This document shows, piece by piece, positions 6,409 to 14,878 of a stretch of DNA of 21,237 nucleotides. Made by a program: the position numbers and the translations under genes. How positions within the stretch are numbered: the stretch's first letter is position 1; every line of letters begins with the position of its first letter. The notes below the pieces were generated by a model, which ran no database searches, was not told the origin of the DNA, and saw only the letters and a list, made by a program, of their open reading frames with translations. The stretch comes from an uncultured Succinivibrio sp. (GTDB taxonomy: Bacteria; Pseudomonadota; Gammaproteobacteria; Enterobacterales; Succinivibrionaceae): the NCBI GenBank assembly GCA_900770725.1, contig CAAGLL010000076.1, forward strand, positions 1 to 21,237. The letters run 5' to 3'.

Positions 6409-9400
6409 ATGATCCGCAAATTCCTGGCCGCGCTGCCTTTGGCAGTGCTCGCATCAGGCGCGTGCGCCGCGCAGGGGCTTTCAATTGAGCGCGTGCTCGA
6501 GGACGGCAGCGGCTTTTGCGCCGTGCTCTCGCAAAAGCCCGATCCCGCGCTGGGGCCTGCAGATCTGGGAGCCTACTTCCGCGCCACGCCTGAAGGCGGC
6601 AGCGCCGAGAGCGCCATCCCGGTGCTCTCGGGGCGCAGGATCTGCTTTGCAGGATTGAAGCACGGCACGCGCTACACCCTCACCGTGCGCAAGGGCCTCA
6701 AGTACGGCAACGGCGAGGTGCTCGAGCGCGATCTCAGCGCAAGCGCGCTCATCCCCGACGCCAAGAGCGCGGTCTTCCTAGAGCGCGGGCAGGTGCTCTC
6801 GCGCACGCTGAGCAGCCGCAAGATCCTCATCTCCGCCGTCAACAGCCCGGATCTCGACGCATACGTCTACCGCATCCCATCCTCGGATCTCCTGGCCTCC
6901 GGAACGCTCTCGCTCACCTCCGACTCGCTTCCCTCCTACCAGGTCGCAGGCCTCCTGCGCTCCCACGCCCAGCTCCTTGGCAAGACCCAGGTGCAGTTCC
7001 CCAAGGCGCGCAACGAGCGCGTGACCGCGCAGCTCGATCTCGACAAGGCCGCGGGCACGGAGCTTGGCGACGGGGTATACCTCGTCATCGCCTGCGATCC
7101 GCGCTCGCGCTTTGACGGCTACGATCCATCCGCCTTCTACGAAAACGACCGCTTGTGGCTCTCGCGCATCGTCATGCTCACCGACTTGGGGGTGAGCGCC
7201 TACCGCGCCGAGAACGGCATCGCCGTCGCGGTGCGCTCGCTCAAGGGCGCCAACCCCACCGCCGCGGCCAACGTCACGCTGCTCTCAAAGTCAAACGACG
7301 CCCTCGCAACCGCGGTGACCGACGCCTCAGGCTATGCCCAGTTTGCCAAGGACGCCGTCTCAGGCAGGGGTGCGATGGCCCCGGCCGCGGTGGCCGTGAC
7401 CTCAGGCCAGGACGCCTTCGTGCTGAGCCTCGACGGCGACGGCCTTGCGCTCAAGGACGCCAAATCCACCCGCCCCGCGCACGAGGGCACGAGCCTTCAG
7501 GCCTGCGCCTGGACCTCGCGCGGGATCTACCGCCCAGGCGAGACCGTGCACTACACCGCCTTGGTGCGCAACAAGGATCTCACGGCCACCGATCTCAAGG
7601 CGCTCACGCTGCGCATCTCAAGGCCTGACGGCACCGCCGTCAAGTCGCTCACGCTTGAGGCCAGGGGAGCGGGGTTCTTCGAGGGCGAGTACCGCCTGCC
7701 CGAGGAGGGCGAGCGCGGGGCCTGGACCTTCACGCTGCGCGCAGGCGAGCACGCCGACATCGCCCACACCACGGTGATCACGGCAGACTTCGTGCCGGCC
7801 TCGCTCGAGGCCGAGATCAAGGACAGCGGCGATCTCAAGGCGGGACAGGACGCCTCCTTCACCGTCTCCACGCGCTACAGCTACGGCGCCCCCGGCGCCG
7901 GGTCACAGGTCTCGGGCATGCTCACGCTCGCCCCCGATCCCCATCCTTTCGATGGCTTCAAGGACTACTCATTCGGCCCCGATCCCGAGCTCTACTCGAA
8001 GCTCACCGCCGCGAACCCTTTTGATCCTGTCGAGGCAAGCGCCGACGGCACGGCGACCTTCAGCGCGAGGCTTCCGAATGTGCCCTACGCCCAGAAGGCG
8101 ACCTTGGCGGCAAACGCCTTCGCCCAGGGCTCCGAGATCAACGCAAGCCGCAGCTTCAGGGTGCTGCCCGGCAACCCCGTCCTCGGCTTCAAGAGCGTGG
8201 ACGGCGGCTTTGAGGCCGTGATCTGCAAGGACGGCAAGGCCGTCCAAGGCAGCGCCACCTACGCCATCTACAAGGTCGACGCCGACTACCAGTACGTCTT
8301 CGACCGCGGGGAGTGGAAGTACCTGAGGACCGAGCGCTTCACCCCGGTGCTCGCCGGCACCTTGAAGTCCGAGGACGGCAAGGCCGCGCAGGTCAAGGCC
8401 GATCTCAAGGACGGCGCCTACGTCGCAAGGCTTGAGTCAGGCGGCGCGGCAACCTCCGCGCGCTTCTTCAAGGGCAACGAGGCCTCGGATGAGGCCACCT
8501 CGCCCGAGATGTTCACGATCGCCTCTGACAAGGACTCCTACGCCCCCGACGAGCGCGTGACATTGACCTTCGAGGCGCGCGAGGACGGCGGGGCCGATCT
8601 GGTGGTCGGCTCGCGCGAGATAAAGCTCATGCGCCGCTACGACGTGCACAAGGGCACCAACCAGATCTCCTTCCGCATCCCCAAGGACGCCACGGTCGCC
8701 GAGCGCGCGCTCGTCACGCTGACCGCGCCCGAGGGGGCCTCGGCCCAGGGGCCGCGCGCCATGGGGCTTGCCCTCCTCAAGGTCAACTCCCAGGACAAGG
8801 TGCTGGGCACCGCCCTGAAGAGCCCGGGCTCCGTCAAGCCAGGCGCCACTCTTGAGGCCGAGCTTGACGTGCAGGGCGCATCCGATGGCGCCATGTACCA
8901 GGCCGCCCTCGTCGACACAGGCGTGCTCGCCCTCACCGCCTACCAGGCGCCCTCGCCTGAGCGCGAGTTTGCAAAGCCGATCGCCTACGGGATCAAGGCC
9001 TACGACCGCTACGGCGCGCTGCTGCACGCCTTCGCGCCCCAGGGCCAGGGCCACGGCGAGATGGGCTCGGCGCTCATGAAGTCCGCCTCCTCGCCCCAGG
9101 CGCTCTCGGCGCTGCGCGGCAGGATCGTCGCGCTCTACTCAGGCGTTGCCAAGATTGAAGGCGGCAAGGCCTCGCTCTCCTTCAAGATCCCGGAGAACTT
9201 CCAAGGCGGGCTGAGTCTCATGGCCGTGGCCGCCGACGGCAAGGCCATGGGCTCGGCCACCTCCGACATCCTCGTGCGCGACGATGCCGCGCCCTCGGTC
9301 TCGCTGCCTGCGATCCTGCACGCAGGCGATCTGCTAGATGGAGCGGTGAACGTCCAGAACACCTCGGGCAAGGGCGGGCAGAAGCTGAGCCTTGAGGCCA

Positions 9401-11028
9401 AGTGCTCGGGCGCCATCGAGTGCCCTGCGGCCAAGGCCGAGCTCGACCTCTCTGACGGTGAGATGGCCTCGGCGCCATTGAAGGTCCGCGCGCTCTCCGA
9501 GGGCACGGGCAAGGTGGCGCTCACGCTCAAGGGCTCAGGGCTTGACATAAGCCGCGAGTACAGCGTCCACGTGCTCCCCTCCGATCCCATGGTGCTCTCC
9601 TCGGCCACCGCCTACATCCCCGAGGGGCAGTCCAAGCGCCTTGAGCCCAGCCCCGCGCTCGAGGGCAGCCCGAAGGCCGAGCTTGCCCGCGGCCTCATCC
9701 CCGGCGGCACACGCGCCGACCTCCTAAAGAAGATCAAGGAGTCAGGCTACGTCCCGCCTGCGGATCTGCCAAGCGTGGTCATGGCGCTCTCCGATCTGCC
9801 GCGCGATGACGCCGCCTCCGCCGCCCAGGTGCAGGATCTGGTCTCGCGCCTTGAGTCGCGCGCCGGCACGAACTCCACCTTCAGCGATCCCGCGCTCGAC
9901 GCGCTGACTTCCGCGGCGCTGCTTCGGGCGCGCCAGGCCGGCTTTGACGTGAGCGACGAGCTGTGCGACCGCCTGGTAGTCGATCTCAAGCGCAGCACCG
10001 GCGCCAAGGATCCCTCGGGGCCATTGAGCATGCTGGCGCTCTCCCTCGTGCGCGAGGGCGATCTCTCGGATCTGCGCTACTCGTTTGACAACAACCTCAA
10101 GGCCTCTCCGCTCTCGTGCGCGGCCTACGCCCTGGCCTTCCACGGCTACGGCGACGACGCCCGCGCATTCGAGGCGCTGAGGCTTGGCTTCAAGTCGCTC
10201 GATCTCATCGACATGCTGTACAGCGCACTATACCGCGCGACGACCACCGAGCAGTCGCTCAAGGCCTTCAACGCGCTCATGAGCTTCGAGCCCACGCTGC
10301 TCTCAAGCCCGCAGTACGACCGCGCGGCGCTCATCGCTGCGGCCGCGCTCACGCGCAACCCCTCGTTCATAACCGGAGCCGATCTCTCATCCTTCAGCAT
10401 CCCCGATCTGAGGACCATGGCCGTGCTCGCCCGCGCCTCCGAGGCGTCGGCCTCCGGCAAGCCCTCCATCGCCGAGGTGAAGATGGGTCCTGACGGCTCG
10501 TACGAGGCCGTAAACCGCGAAAAAGGCGGGGCGTTCTATACGCTGAGCGCCTACGGAACCCCGAAGAAGGGCGCGGCGCTCTCAAAGTCCGTGAGCGCCA
10601 GGCTTGGCTTCTACGATGTGTCAGACCAGTCGGCCCCTGCCCTTGCAAGCTCGCTCAAGCGCGGCGAAAGCGCGATGATGCTGCTCACCGTCAAGCGCGC
10701 CGTGCCGCATGACGCGCAGGTGATGGTGCGCTTCGGCCTGCCCGCGGGCTTCAGCTTCATCAGCACCGTGGGCTCCGACGGCGCGCTCGGCAAGGCCTCT
10801 GGAGTCATCGACTGCGAGGCCCAGTCGGGCGACAGCGGCGTGGTGCTCAAGACCTGGCCTTCCTCCACCGACTTCAAGCTCGCCATCCTCGTGCGCCCGC
10901 AGTTCACCGGCACAATCAAGGCGCCTGCTGCGACCTACGACGAGGCCGGGGCGCTCTCCTCGCAGTTAATCCGCGAGAGCTCCGAGGTGCTGGTGAAGGA
11001 CGCCGCTGCGCCAAAGGCGCAGTATTAG
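6409..11028 (+). CDS. Secreted bacterial alpha-2-macroglobulin-like protein without thioester
   Basis: A 1539-residue exported protein, about the length of E. coli YfaS/MagD. A signal peptide covers about residues 1-21 (MIRKFLAALPLAVLASGACAA); signal peptidase I after ACAA is more likely than a lipoprotein site, because the residue three before the Cys is Ser. The middle carries macroglobulin-type beta domains with the landmark RGIYRPG (371-377), common in bacterial family members. Further on come the GGLSLMAVAADGKAMGSA and VRDDAAPSVSLPAILHAGD segments. I find no thioester motif (CxEQ-like) where the family would have it; the only C-x-x-Q is CEAQ at 1469, in the wrong place. Known relatives are periplasmic protease traps or envelope-defence proteins; those with a thioester usually sit beside pbpC, which is absent here. 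GGAGGGG (6399-6405) precedes the ATG. Downstream is a strong terminator. Confidence 0.85.
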   Translation: MIRKFLAALPLAVLASGACAAQGLSIERVLEDGSGFCAVLSQKPDPALGPADLGAYFRATPEGGSAESAIPVLSGRRICFAGLKHGTRYTLTVRKGLKYGNGEVLERDLSASALIPDAKSAVFLERGQVLSRTLSSRKILISAVNSPDLDAYVYRIPSSDLLASGTLSLTSDSLPSYQVAGLLRSHAQLLGKTQVQFPKARNERVTAQLDLDKAAGTELGDGVYLVIACDPRSRFDGYDPSAFYENDRLWLSRIVMLTDLGVSAYRAENGIAVAVRSLKGANPTAAANVTLLSKSNDALATAVTDASGYAQFAKDAVSGRGAMAPAAVAVTSGQDAFVLSLDGDGLALKDAKSTRPAHEGTSLQACAWTSRGIYRPGETVHYTALVRNKDLTATDLKALTLRISRPDGTAVKSLTLEARGAGFFEGEYRLPEEGERGAWTFTLRAGEHADIAHTTVITADFVPASLEAEIKDSGDLKAGQDASFTVSTRYSYGAPGAGSQVSGMLTLAPDPHPFDGFKDYSFGPDPELYSKLTAANPFDPVEASADGTATFSARLPNVPYAQKATLAANAFAQGSEINASRSFRVLPGNPVLGFKSVDGGFEAVICKDGKAVQGSATYAIYKVDADYQYVFDRGEWKYLRTERFTPVLAGTLKSEDGKAAQVKADLKDGAYVARLESGGAATSARFFKGNEASDEATSPEMFTIASDKDSYAPDERVTLTFEAREDGGADLVVGSREIKLMRRYDVHKGTNQISFRIPKDATVAERALVTLTAPEGASAQGPRAMGLALLKVNSQDKVLGTALKSPGSVKPGATLEAELDVQGASDGAMYQAALVDTGVLALTAYQAPSPEREFAKPIAYGIKAYDRYGALLHAFAPQGQGHGEMGSALMKSASSPQALSALRGRIVALYSGVAKIEGGKASLSFKIPENFQGGLSLMAVAADGKAMGSATSDILVRDDAAPSVSLPAILHAGDLLDGAVNVQNTSGKGGQKLSLEAKCSGAIECPAAKAELDLSDGEMASAPLKVRALSEGTGKVALTLKGSGLDISREYSVHVLPSDPMVLSSATAYIPEGQSKRLEPSPALEGSPKAELARGLIPGGTRADLLKKIKESGYVPPADLPSVVMALSDLPRDDAASAAQVQDLVSRLESRAGTNSTFSDPALDALTSAALLRARQAGFDVSDELCDRLVVDLKRSTGAKDPSGPLSMLALSLVREGDLSDLRYSFDNNLKASPLSCAAYALAFHGYGDDARAFEALRLGFKSLDLIDMLYSALYRATTTEQSLKAFNALMSFEPTLLSSPQYDRAALIAAAALTRNPSFITGADLSSFSIPDLRTMAVLARASEASASGKPSIAEVKMGPDGSYEAVNREKGGAFYTLSAYGTPKKGAALSKSVSARLGFYDVSDQSAPALASSLKRGESAMMLLTVKRAVPHDAQVMVRFGLPAGFSFISTVGSDGALGKASGVIDCEAQSGDSGVVLKTWPSSTDFKLAILVRPQFTGTIKAPAATYDEAGALSSQLIRESSEVLVKDAAAPKAQY

Positions 11029-11047
11029 AGCCCCTTGCGGCAATAGG

Positions 11048-11079
11048 AAGGCCGCGCTGCCTTGAGGCGGCGCGGCCTT
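11048..11079 (+). terminator. Strong hairpin terminator after the macroglobulin gene
   Basis: AAGGCCGCGC pairs perfectly with GCGCGGCCTT. The stem continues through one T-G pair and GCC/GGC to a TTGA tetraloop, giving 14 pairs in 32 bases. A short T-rich stretch (CTT) follows. It separates the macroglobulin gene from the CRISPR-cas operon. Confidence 0.75.
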
Positions 11080-11142
11080 CTTGCATCTCAGCCGACCTTA
11101 AATTATCGACTCAAGTCCCATTTCTCCGGAATAAAACGATTT

Positions 11143-11148
11143 TATAAT
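11143..11148 (+). promoter_or_regulatory. Candidate -10 element of the cas operon promoter
   Basis: A perfect TATAAT lies in an AT-rich stretch (11100-11190) between the terminator and cas10. No good -35 stands 16-18 bases upstream (only TTTCTC-like), so the promoter may need an activator or be weak. The leader to the start codon would be about 65 bases. Confidence 0.45.
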
Positions 11149-11219
11149 CATGAATAGTTGCTTACTTAAGACAATTATTAAACGCAATTTCAACCTTCAG
11201 TCTTCAGACCACCAAGGCA

Positions 11220-13613
11220 ATGAAAGAGAGTCAATTGAAAGTGATAGCCGGCGCGCTCCTGCACGACGTCGGCAAGCTGTGCCACCGCAACGGAGCTCCA
11301 GGCACCCACAGCGAGAGCGGCTACGCCTACCTCAAGGGCACGATCGGCATCACCGATGAGACGGTCCTCAGCTGCGTGCGATACCACCACGGCAATGTGC
11401 TCAAGAACGCCCCGATCACGCGCGATGATACTGCATACATCGTCTACATCGCCGACAACATCGCGGCGGCGGCCGATCGGCGCGAATCGCCTAACCCGGG
11501 GACCGGCTTCGACCGCGCCAAGCCGCTGGCCAGCGTATTCAACCTGCTCAACAAGAACCTCGGCAGCATGAATTTCGCGGGCGCCTTTCTCGATGCAAGC
11601 GACGATTCCATAAACTACCCCTCGGATCAAAACAGCTTGATCCCCCAGGAGTTCTACAGCCAAGCCCTCGCAAAGCTCACCACCACGCTCAATGCGCTGC
11701 AGTGGAGCGAGCCATGGCTCAACTCGCTTCTCACCACGCTCGAGTCGATCGCCTCCTTCATCCCGTCTTCCACCTCGAACCAGGAAGTCGCCGACATCTC
11801 GCTTTACGACCACCTCAAGATCACCGCGGCCGTGGCCTCGTGCATCCAGCAGTATCTGGACGGCGAGCAGGATCTGCGCGGCAGGCTCTTCGAGCGCGCC
11901 AGGGACTTCTACAATGAAGAAGCCTTCCTGCTCCATTCGCTGGACATCTCCGGGATCCAGAAGTTCATCTACACCATCACGAGCGCAGGGGCGCTCAAGA
12001 GCCTGCGCGCCAGGAGCTTCTACCTTGAGATCCTGATGGAGCACGTCATCGACGAGATCCTCTCCAGGCTCTCGCTGTCGCGCGCGAACCTGCTCTACTC
12101 AGGCGGCGGGCACTGCTACATGCTGCTGCCAAACACCGCGCAGGTGAGGGAAATCTTGAAGGAGGCCGAGCAAGAGGTCAATTCCTGGTTCATCGACAAC
12201 TTCGGCCTGGCGCTTTACATCGCATCAGGCAGCGCCCCTTGCAGCGCCTTAGCGCTTGAGAACATGCCTGACGGCGAGTTCTCGACGCTTTACCGCAAGG
12301 TCTCATCGGCTATCTCAGAGTGCAAGGCGAGGCGCTATTCCCCATCCGACGTCAGGAGGCTCAACTCAAGGCGCCAGGACGGCACCAGGGAGTGCGTGAT
12401 CTGCCACCGCACCGGAAAGCTCGATTCCGAATCAAGGTGCAAGACCTGCGCTGCGCTCATAAGCCTTTCCAAAGGGATCCAGAACGATGACTTCTTCGTG
12501 ATCCTGGACGAGGGCAGCGGGATCTTGAAAGCGCACAGCCACATCGCCCTGCCCTTCGGAGCCGCCATGGCCTGTGCAGACAAGGACTTTGCCGAGGCGT
12601 GCATCCAAGACCCCTCCTACCGCAGGCTCTATTCAAAGAACGCAGCCTACACCGGCAGCTTCGTCGCCACCCACCTATGGGTGGGCGACTACAGCGCCGA
12701 CGATCTGAATGCCTATGCCGGATCCTCAGAGGGAATCGAGAGGATCGGAGTGCTGCGCGCCGACGTGGACAACTTGGGCGCGACTTTCGCCTTCGGCTTC
12801 ACGTCAGAGGGGCCTGACGGAAAGAAGATCGACAAGTACGCCACGCTCTCGCGCACTGCCACGCTCTCAAGGCTGTTGTCGCTGTTCTTCAAGAAGGACA
12901 TCAACTCCATCCTGAGGCACGGGAAATCAAGCGCCTTTTCTGAAGGCGGCAAGCGGAAGGTCTCCATAGTCTACTCAGGCGGCGACGACATCTTCCTGGC
13001 AGGCTCCTGGAACGACGTCATCGACAGCTTCATCGACATACGCGACAGCTTCCGCAGGTTCTGCCAGGGCACGCTGTCAATCTCAGGAGGCATTGGCATC
13101 TATCCTGCCAAGTACCCCATAAGCTCCATGGCGGTCGAAACAGAGGATCTCGTCGAGTGCTCAAAGGCGCTTGACGGCAAGGACGGAATAACGCTCTTCG
13201 AGCAGAAGGAGGCGTTCAAGTGGGAGCTGTTCAAATCCAAGGTGCTTTCCGAGAAGTTTGCCGCCATCAATGAATTCTTCTCGCACCAGCACATGGACGA
13301 ATCCCAGCACAAGTTCGGCCTGGCCTTCCTCTACAGGCTCCTTGAGCTTGTAAGAGGGAGCGGAAAAGGCAAGCACGAAAGCCTCAATGCGGCGAGGCTT
13401 GCCTACCTGCTCTCGCGCATGGAGCCAGGCCGCGGCGCGTCCGAGGAGGCAAGGGCGCGATACCGCGCCTTTGCCGATGCGATCTACGGATGGTACCTGT
13501 CTGACAGTGATGAAGACAGGAAGGAACTGGTGACTGCAACCTACCTTTACGATTACATCATGCGCGGCGAGGCTGGCGCAGGATCGAATACGGCAAACGA
13601 AACAGAGGCATAG
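11220..13613 (+). CDS. cas10: Type III-A CRISPR Cas10/Csm1 (HD nuclease and cyclic oligoadenylate synthase)
   Basis: The 797-residue large subunit of the Csm complex. The N-terminal HD domain has H15-D16 (LLHDVGK), H30, H56/H57 and D79, predicting target-RNA-activated ssDNA cleavage. YSGGGHCYMLLP marks the first ferredoxin/palm region. A zinc ribbon follows: C392-x2-C395 with C407-x2-C410. The second palm holds RADVDNLG (D515, D517) and the intact GGDD (587-590), the site that makes cyclic oligoadenylate from ATP. The start is not certain: AAGG (11214-11217) is only 2 bases from the ATG, and a TTG at 11235 preceded by GAGAG would shorten the protein by 5 residues without touching the HD motif. 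First gene of the cas operon; csm2 follows after 4 bases. Confidence 0.97.
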   Translation: MKESQLKVIAGALLHDVGKLCHRNGAPGTHSESGYAYLKGTIGITDETVLSCVRYHHGNVLKNAPITRDDTAYIVYIADNIAAAADRRESPNPGTGFDRAKPLASVFNLLNKNLGSMNFAGAFLDASDDSINYPSDQNSLIPQEFYSQALAKLTTTLNALQWSEPWLNSLLTTLESIASFIPSSTSNQEVADISLYDHLKITAAVASCIQQYLDGEQDLRGRLFERARDFYNEEAFLLHSLDISGIQKFIYTITSAGALKSLRARSFYLEILMEHVIDEILSRLSLSRANLLYSGGGHCYMLLPNTAQVREILKEAEQEVNSWFIDNFGLALYIASGSAPCSALALENMPDGEFSTLYRKVSSAISECKARRYSPSDVRRLNSRRQDGTRECVICHRTGKLDSESRCKTCAALISLSKGIQNDDFFVILDEGSGILKAHSHIALPFGAAMACADKDFAEACIQDPSYRRLYSKNAAYTGSFVATHLWVGDYSADDLNAYAGSSEGIERIGVLRADVDNLGATFAFGFTSEGPDGKKIDKYATLSRTATLSRLLSLFFKKDINSILRHGKSSAFSEGGKRKVSIVYSGGDDIFLAGSWNDVIDSFIDIRDSFRRFCQGTLSISGGIGIYPAKYPISSMAVETEDLVECSKALDGKDGITLFEQKEAFKWELFKSKVLSEKFAAINEFFSHQHMDESQHKFGLAFLYRLLELVRGSGKGKHESLNAARLAYLLSRMEPGRGASEEARARYRAFADAIYGWYLSDSDEDRKELVTATYLYDYIMRGEAGAGSNTANETEA

Positions 13614-13617
13614 CAAG

Positions 13618-14151
13618 ATGGCCCACGACAACCACACATACAGCGGCAACCGCGGCGGCGGCTTCTACAACCACGACCGGCATGACGGCGGCGGATACCG
13701 AGGCAATAGCTACTCAAGCTTCCGCCAAAGCCAGGACACGAGGCCGCAGGAGGCGCCAGAAACTGACTCTCAGCTTGATCAGGCCACCTATGTGGCCAAG
13801 GCGGAAAAAGCCGTCCTGGCGCTCAACCGGAACAAAAAGGGCCTGTTCCTGCTGTCCACGAGCAAGATCAGGAACATCCTCGCCATGACCGCCGAGATCC
13901 TCAACAAGGTGAACTCAAGCCGCGGCAAGGATCCCTCAGAGGCCATGAAGGCGATCACTTCCGATCTCAACTACCTGAGGATCAGGCTGGTGTACGAATG
14001 CGGGCGTGAGCCTTCCGTAAAGGATTTCGAGAGGAAGGCCCACCTGCTCTTCCACCTTTCTGCCATCAAGACAATCGACCAGTGCGAGCTCTTCTGCCAT
14101 TACGTTGAGGCACTCGTCGCATACCACCGCTTCAACGGCGGCGATGACTAA
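13618..14151 (+). CDS. csm2: Type III-A CRISPR Csm2 (small subunit) with low-complexity N-terminal tail
   Basis: A 177-residue protein whose C-terminal 120 residues are a clear Csm2: LSTSKIRNILAM (79-90), LRIRLVYECGREPSVKDF (120-137) and FCHYVEALVAYHRFNGG (159-175). Csm2 is all-helical and lines the inner side of the effector filament along the crRNA-target duplex. The first about 52 residues are unlike the rest: rich in Gly, Asn, Arg, His, Tyr and Asp (for example NRGGGFYNHDRHDGGGYRGN) and predicted disordered. The core family is usually about 120-140 residues, so this tail is an addition. The ATG has AGAGG (13604-13608) 9 bases upstream. An internal start giving just the core cannot be excluded, but there is no Met between residue 1 and the core. 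Confidence 0.93.
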   Translation: MAHDNHTYSGNRGGGFYNHDRHDGGGYRGNSYSSFRQSQDTRPQEAPETDSQLDQATYVAKAEKAVLALNRNKKGLFLLSTSKIRNILAMTAEILNKVNSSRGKDPSEAMKAITSDLNYLRIRLVYECGREPSVKDFERKAHLLFHLSAIKTIDQCELFCHYVEALVAYHRFNGGDD

Positions 14152-14174
14152 TTCAAGCAAGAGGATCAATCGCA

Positions 14175-14870
14175 ATGTATTTGAAGCTAGCCATAACCGG
14201 CACCATCGAAGTGATCTCTGGCATGCACATAGGCGGCAGCAACGCCTTCTCGGCCATCGGCGCCGTCGATTCTCCAGTGGTCAGGGACACCCTCTCCGGA
14301 TTGCCGCTGCTTCCTGGAAGCAGCCTCAAGGGCAAGATGCGCACCCTGCTTGCAAGGGCGGTGAACCAGTCGTTCGTTGAAAAGCCTGATGACGATGACG
14401 AGAAGATCATCAGGCTCTTTGGAAGCGCCAACGGCAGGATCAAGGCTGGGAGGCTGATCTTCTCCGATGCCGTCATGTCGAACTTCCCCGAACTTGAAAG
14501 GCGCGGGATCAGGACTTCGACCGAGGTCAAGTTCGAGAACACCATAAGCCGCGCGACCGCGGTTGCCAATCCGCGCCAGATCGAGCGCGTGATCCGCGGA
14601 TCGAAGTTCCCGCTTGAGATCATCTACGAGTTCGCTCCGTCAAAAGACGGGCAAGGCGATCCTGCCGCCGAGATCCCCGAGGATTTCGGGATCATCGCAA
14701 AGGGGCTTGCCCTGCTCGAGTACGACTACATAGGCGGAAGCGGCACCCGCGGCTACGGGAGGATCGGCTTCAACGGCCTCAAGGTCTCAGGAGTTGTCGG
14801 CGATGCGCCGCAGGATCTGCTCTCAAAGTGCGAAGAGCTTCTCAACAGCAGGAAAGCCTCAGCCGAATAG
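14175..14870 (+). CDS. csm3: Type III-A CRISPR Csm3 (backbone RAMP, target-RNA endonuclease)
   Basis: A 231-residue RAMP protein of normal Csm3 length. Several copies form the backbone of the Csm complex on the crRNA, and each cuts target RNA at 6-nt steps. The catalytic aspartate is present at D32 (GAVDSPVVRD). PLLPGSSLKGKMRTLLA and the Gly-rich loop GGSGTRGYGRIGF are family signatures. GAGGA (14161-14165) precedes the ATG by 9 bases. Confidence 0.97.
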   Translation: MYLKLAITGTIEVISGMHIGGSNAFSAIGAVDSPVVRDTLSGLPLLPGSSLKGKMRTLLARAVNQSFVEKPDDDDEKIIRLFGSANGRIKAGRLIFSDAVMSNFPELERRGIRTSTEVKFENTISRATAVANPRQIERVIRGSKFPLEIIYEFAPSKDGQGDPAAEIPEDFGIIAKGLALLEYDYIGGSGTRGYGRIGFNGLKVSGVVGDAPQDLLSKCEELLNSRKASAE

Positions 14871-14878
14871 GCGGACAC

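Noticed and set aside
6409..6475. Lipoprotein signal (SGAC) at the macroglobulin N-terminus
   Set aside because: The position three before the Cys is Ser rather than Leu/Val/Ile, so a signal peptidase I site after ACAA is more likely; not fully excluded.
8437..9054. A 205-codon minus-strand open frame inside the macroglobulin gene
   Set aside because: It is a shadow frame with biased composition and lies wholly within a strongly supported gene.
10813..10824. CEAQ in the macroglobulin as a possible thioester
   Set aside because: It lies about 70 residues from the C-terminus, not at the start of the thioester domain, and lacks the Glu-Gln pair of the real motif.
11190..12044. A 284-codon open frame on the minus strand across the start of cas10
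   Set aside because: It is antisense to the well-conserved Cas10 HD domain and shows no recognisable motif; long shadow frames are expected in GC-rich DNA.
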